Positions 5,663 to 6,782 of a stretch of DNA of 6,782 nucleotides are shown here, one piece after another. The position numbers and the translations under genes are program-made. The stretch is taken from contig JACDFX010000095.1 in NCBI GenBank assembly GCA_013815575.1, positions 1 to 6,782 on the forward strand. The letters run 5' to 3'. The stretch comes from Rubrobacter sp. Lineage in GTDB: Bacteria > Actinomycetota > Rubrobacteria > Rubrobacterales > Rubrobacteraceae. The first letter of the stretch is position 1, and every line of letters starts with the position of its first letter. The notes below the pieces were generated by a model. It had not been told where the DNA came from and made no database searches. It saw only the letters and a program-made list of their open reading frames with translations.

Positions 5663-5899
5663 GTGGAGCGGGTCAGCGTCAGGGAGGTGCGGGAGAACCT
5701 GCGGGCGTATTTGGAGCGGGCGGAGTCGGGGGAGGAGATCTCGATCCTGCGCCGCGGCAAGGAGGTCGCCCGCCTCGTGCCGCCGGAACGGAAGCCCGGA
5801 CGGTTCCCGGACCTGACGGAGTTCCGGGCGTCCATAAAGTTGAAAGGTGAGTCCGCGAGCGAGTCTCTTATCAAGACTCGACGAGAAGCGCGGTACTGA
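5663..5899 (+). CDS. Type II antitoxin, Phd/YefM family
   Basis: This 78-residue protein has the Phd/YefM pattern at residues 4-40: V-S-V-R-E-V-R-E-N-L-R-A-Y-L, then S-G-E-E-I-S-I-L-R-R-G-K-E-V-A-R-L-V-P. This N-terminal part forms the DNA-binding dimer. The remainder (about 45-78), charged and without a predicted fold, would wrap the toxin and neutralise it. GTG at 5663 is the only plausible start: an in-frame TAG lies at 5636-5638 and AAGGGAGG (5651-5658) is four bases upstream of the start. The frame ends at TGA 5897-5899, overlapping the proposed toxin start as CTGA. Antitoxin-first order and tight coupling are standard for phd/vapB-vapC pairs. It probably represses its own promoter through the inverted repeats upstream, alone and with the toxin. 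Confidence 0.85.
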   Translation: MERVSVREVRENLRAYLERAESGEEISILRRGKEVARLVPPERKPGRFPDLTEFRASIKLKGESASESLIKTRREARY

Positions 5900-6330
5900 C
5901 CCTGGCACGCTACTTCGACACCAGCGTCGTCGTCACCTACTACCTTCCAGAAGAGAACAGCGCCGCGGTCCAGGGCATGTACGAAGAGGCCGACGTGCCG
6001 GAAATAAGCGCCCTCGTCGAACTGGAATTCTTTGCCGCCGTATCGTTGCGCGTAAGGATTGGGGACCTCGGCCGCGAAGAAGCAGAAGAAGTATCTACCC
6101 TCTTCGACTCCCACCTGCAAGACGGCCTCTACGGCCGAAGGAGCCTGGACGCCGGTCATTACCGGCTGGCCCGCGACTACGTCGCCCGCTTCGACCTGCC
6201 ACTCAAATCGCCGGACGCCTTGCACCTCGCGCTCTGCGCCGCCGAAGACCTTACCCTGCTAACCGCCGACCGCCAGCTCGCCCGCAACGCCGAAGCCCTC
6301 GGCGTCCGGGCGGAGCTAGTCGGCCGGTAA
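5896..6330 (+). CDS. vapC: VapC-type toxin, PIN-domain ribonuclease, with CTG start
   Basis: Read from CTG at 5896 this is a 144-residue PIN-domain protein, the normal VapC length. Four acidic active-site positions are visible: D8 in Y-F-D-T-S, E44 in V-E-F-F-A-A-like context (L43-E44-F45-F46), D107 in S-P-D-A-L-H-L-A, and D125 in L-T-A-D-R-Q-L-A. VapC toxins are Mg2+-dependent endoribonucleases cutting tRNA, rRNA or other RNA; this one's target is unknown. No ATG, GTG or TTG occurs in frame between the TGA at 5848 and the ATG at 5977. The ATG would delete the first 27 residues, including D8 and the first strand, and should give an inactive protein. CTG at 5896 overlaps the antitoxin stop by four bases (CTGA), mirroring the usual ATGA coupling; CTG at 5902 is a second option. 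No strong ribosome binding site precedes either, so expression should depend on coupling. The start could also be a mutated ATG. Confidence 0.85.
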   Translation: MTLARYFDTSVVVTYYLPEENSAAVQGMYEEADVPEISALVELEFFAAVSLRVRIGDLGREEAEEVSTLFDSHLQDGLYGRRSLDAGHYRLARDYVARFDLPLKSPDALHLALCAAEDLTLLTADRQLARNAEALGVRAELVGR

Positions 6331-6358
6331 GGTCACGCCCCAAAAACCTGAAACCTCT

Positions 6359-6782
6359 CTACCCACTCCTCTTCAACTTCCCGGTCCTCTTCGCGTAGCG
6401 CTCGCCGAGGTGGAAGATGAAGATCCCAAGCGGCACAAACACGACGCCCATGACCAACAGTACCCGAATGCTCTCCCATAGCTCCGCGAGGCCCGCGCCT
6501 TCGAGCAGGGCGTCCCGGGTACCCTCGAGGGCGTAAGTAACAGGAGAGAAGACGGCGACTGCCTGCATCCACCCTGGCAGGACCCCGATCTCGTAGTACA
6601 CGCCGGAGACAAGCAGCAGCACGGACGAGACTATGTAGCTGACCTGCTGTCCCTTCTCCGGGGAGAGGAGCGGCAGCACGGCGGCGACGATGCCGAACCC
6701 GACGAGCGAGACGCTGGCGACGGTGAGCACGAGCAGGGCGCCCCCGTAGTTCGCCCGCGAGAGGTCGAGGTCGAAGAACAGG
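6359..6782 (-). CDS. ABC-2 type transporter permease, C-terminal part (partial)
   Basis: The last 140 residues of a membrane protein are visible; its N-terminus lies beyond the right edge, as the frame stays open to 6782. A GTG at 6730 is in frame but is probably internal, since the sequence upstream (F-F-D-L-D-L-S-R-A-N-Y-G-G-A-L-L) continues smoothly. Hydrophobic segments follow the ABC-2 plan: V-L-T-V-A-S-V-S-L-V-G-F-G, then Y-I-V-S-S-V-L-L-L-V-S-G-V-Y-Y with a proline-bearing loop (V-L-P-G-W-M-Q), the re-entrant S-P-V-T-Y-A-L-E-G-T-R-D-A-L-L motif, and a last helix ending in a basic tail. It is an exporter permease for lipids, polysaccharides or drugs, not closely similar to the 2365-3087 permease. 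Its ATPase would be expected outside the window. It converges on the toxin gene with only 28 bases between stops and no clear terminator there. Confidence 0.8.
   Translation of the reverse strand, partial: LFFDLDLSRANYGGALLVLTVASVSLVGFGIVAAVLPLLSPEKGQQVSYIVSSVLLLVSGVYYEIGVLPGWMQAVAVFSPVTYALEGTRDALLEGAGLAELWESIRVLLVMGVVFVPLGIFIFHLGERYAKRTGKLKRSG

Noticed and set aside
5590..5850. 86-residue frame beginning five bases after the TATACT box, as a leaderless gene or leader peptide
   Set aside because: The position is suggestive, but the product is rich in Gly, Arg, Ala and Pro and most of it overlaps the antitoxin gene in another frame.
5635..6225. 196-residue open frame on the minus strand opposite the toxin-antitoxin genes
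   Set aside because: It is antisense to two recognisable protein genes, resembles no known family, and long antisense frames are expected in GC-rich coding DNA. The same applies to 1446-1892, 3348-3800, 4210-4602 and the plus-strand frames opposite 434-1309.

Overview
The window is GC-rich, densely coded bacterial DNA. Its protein families, frequent GTG starts and TANNNT-type -10 boxes close to start codons suggest an actinobacterium, possibly a Rubrobacter-like lineage. That placement is inference from general character, not from a marker gene. I see no tRNA, rRNA, CRISPR array or insertion sequence.

Layout, left to right. Bases 1-171 hold no gene I can support, only a hairpin at 88-115. 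Two minus-strand genes follow: a 62-residue stand-alone PCP_red-domain protein (172-360) with its own consensus -10 box, and upstream of it a beta-hydroxyacid dehydrogenase of the glyoxylate/succinic semialdehyde reductase type (434-1309). Diverging from these is an ABC-2 exporter pair on the plus strand: ATPase 1422-2375 and permease 2365-3087, overlapping by 11 bases. Next comes the CstA-type transporter (3193-5307). Eleven bases after it is a 59-residue YbdD/YjiX-family gene (5319-5498), easily missed because of its size. CstA and YbdD proteins act together in pyruvate (and possibly peptide) uptake.

Bases 5499-5662 carry no gene but are rich in symmetry: a 20-bp perfect palindrome, a good -10 box, and a 13-bp perfect inverted repeat that runs into the ribosome binding site of the next gene. 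They precede a type II toxin-antitoxin pair: a Phd/YefM-type antitoxin (5663-5899) and a PIN-domain VapC-type toxin whose only start that keeps the catalytic N-terminus is CTG, overlapping the antitoxin stop as CTGA. Converging on the toxin from the right edge is the C-terminal part of a second, unrelated ABC-2 permease (minus strand, 6359-6782, running out of the window).

Functionally the window is a set of short independent units: one oxidoreductase, two exporters, a carbon-starvation uptake operon and a toxin-antitoxin pair. I found no clear evidence of a wholly new multi-gene system. The items most worth checking are the CTG-started toxin, the layered palindromes controlling its operon, and the stand-alone PCP_red protein.
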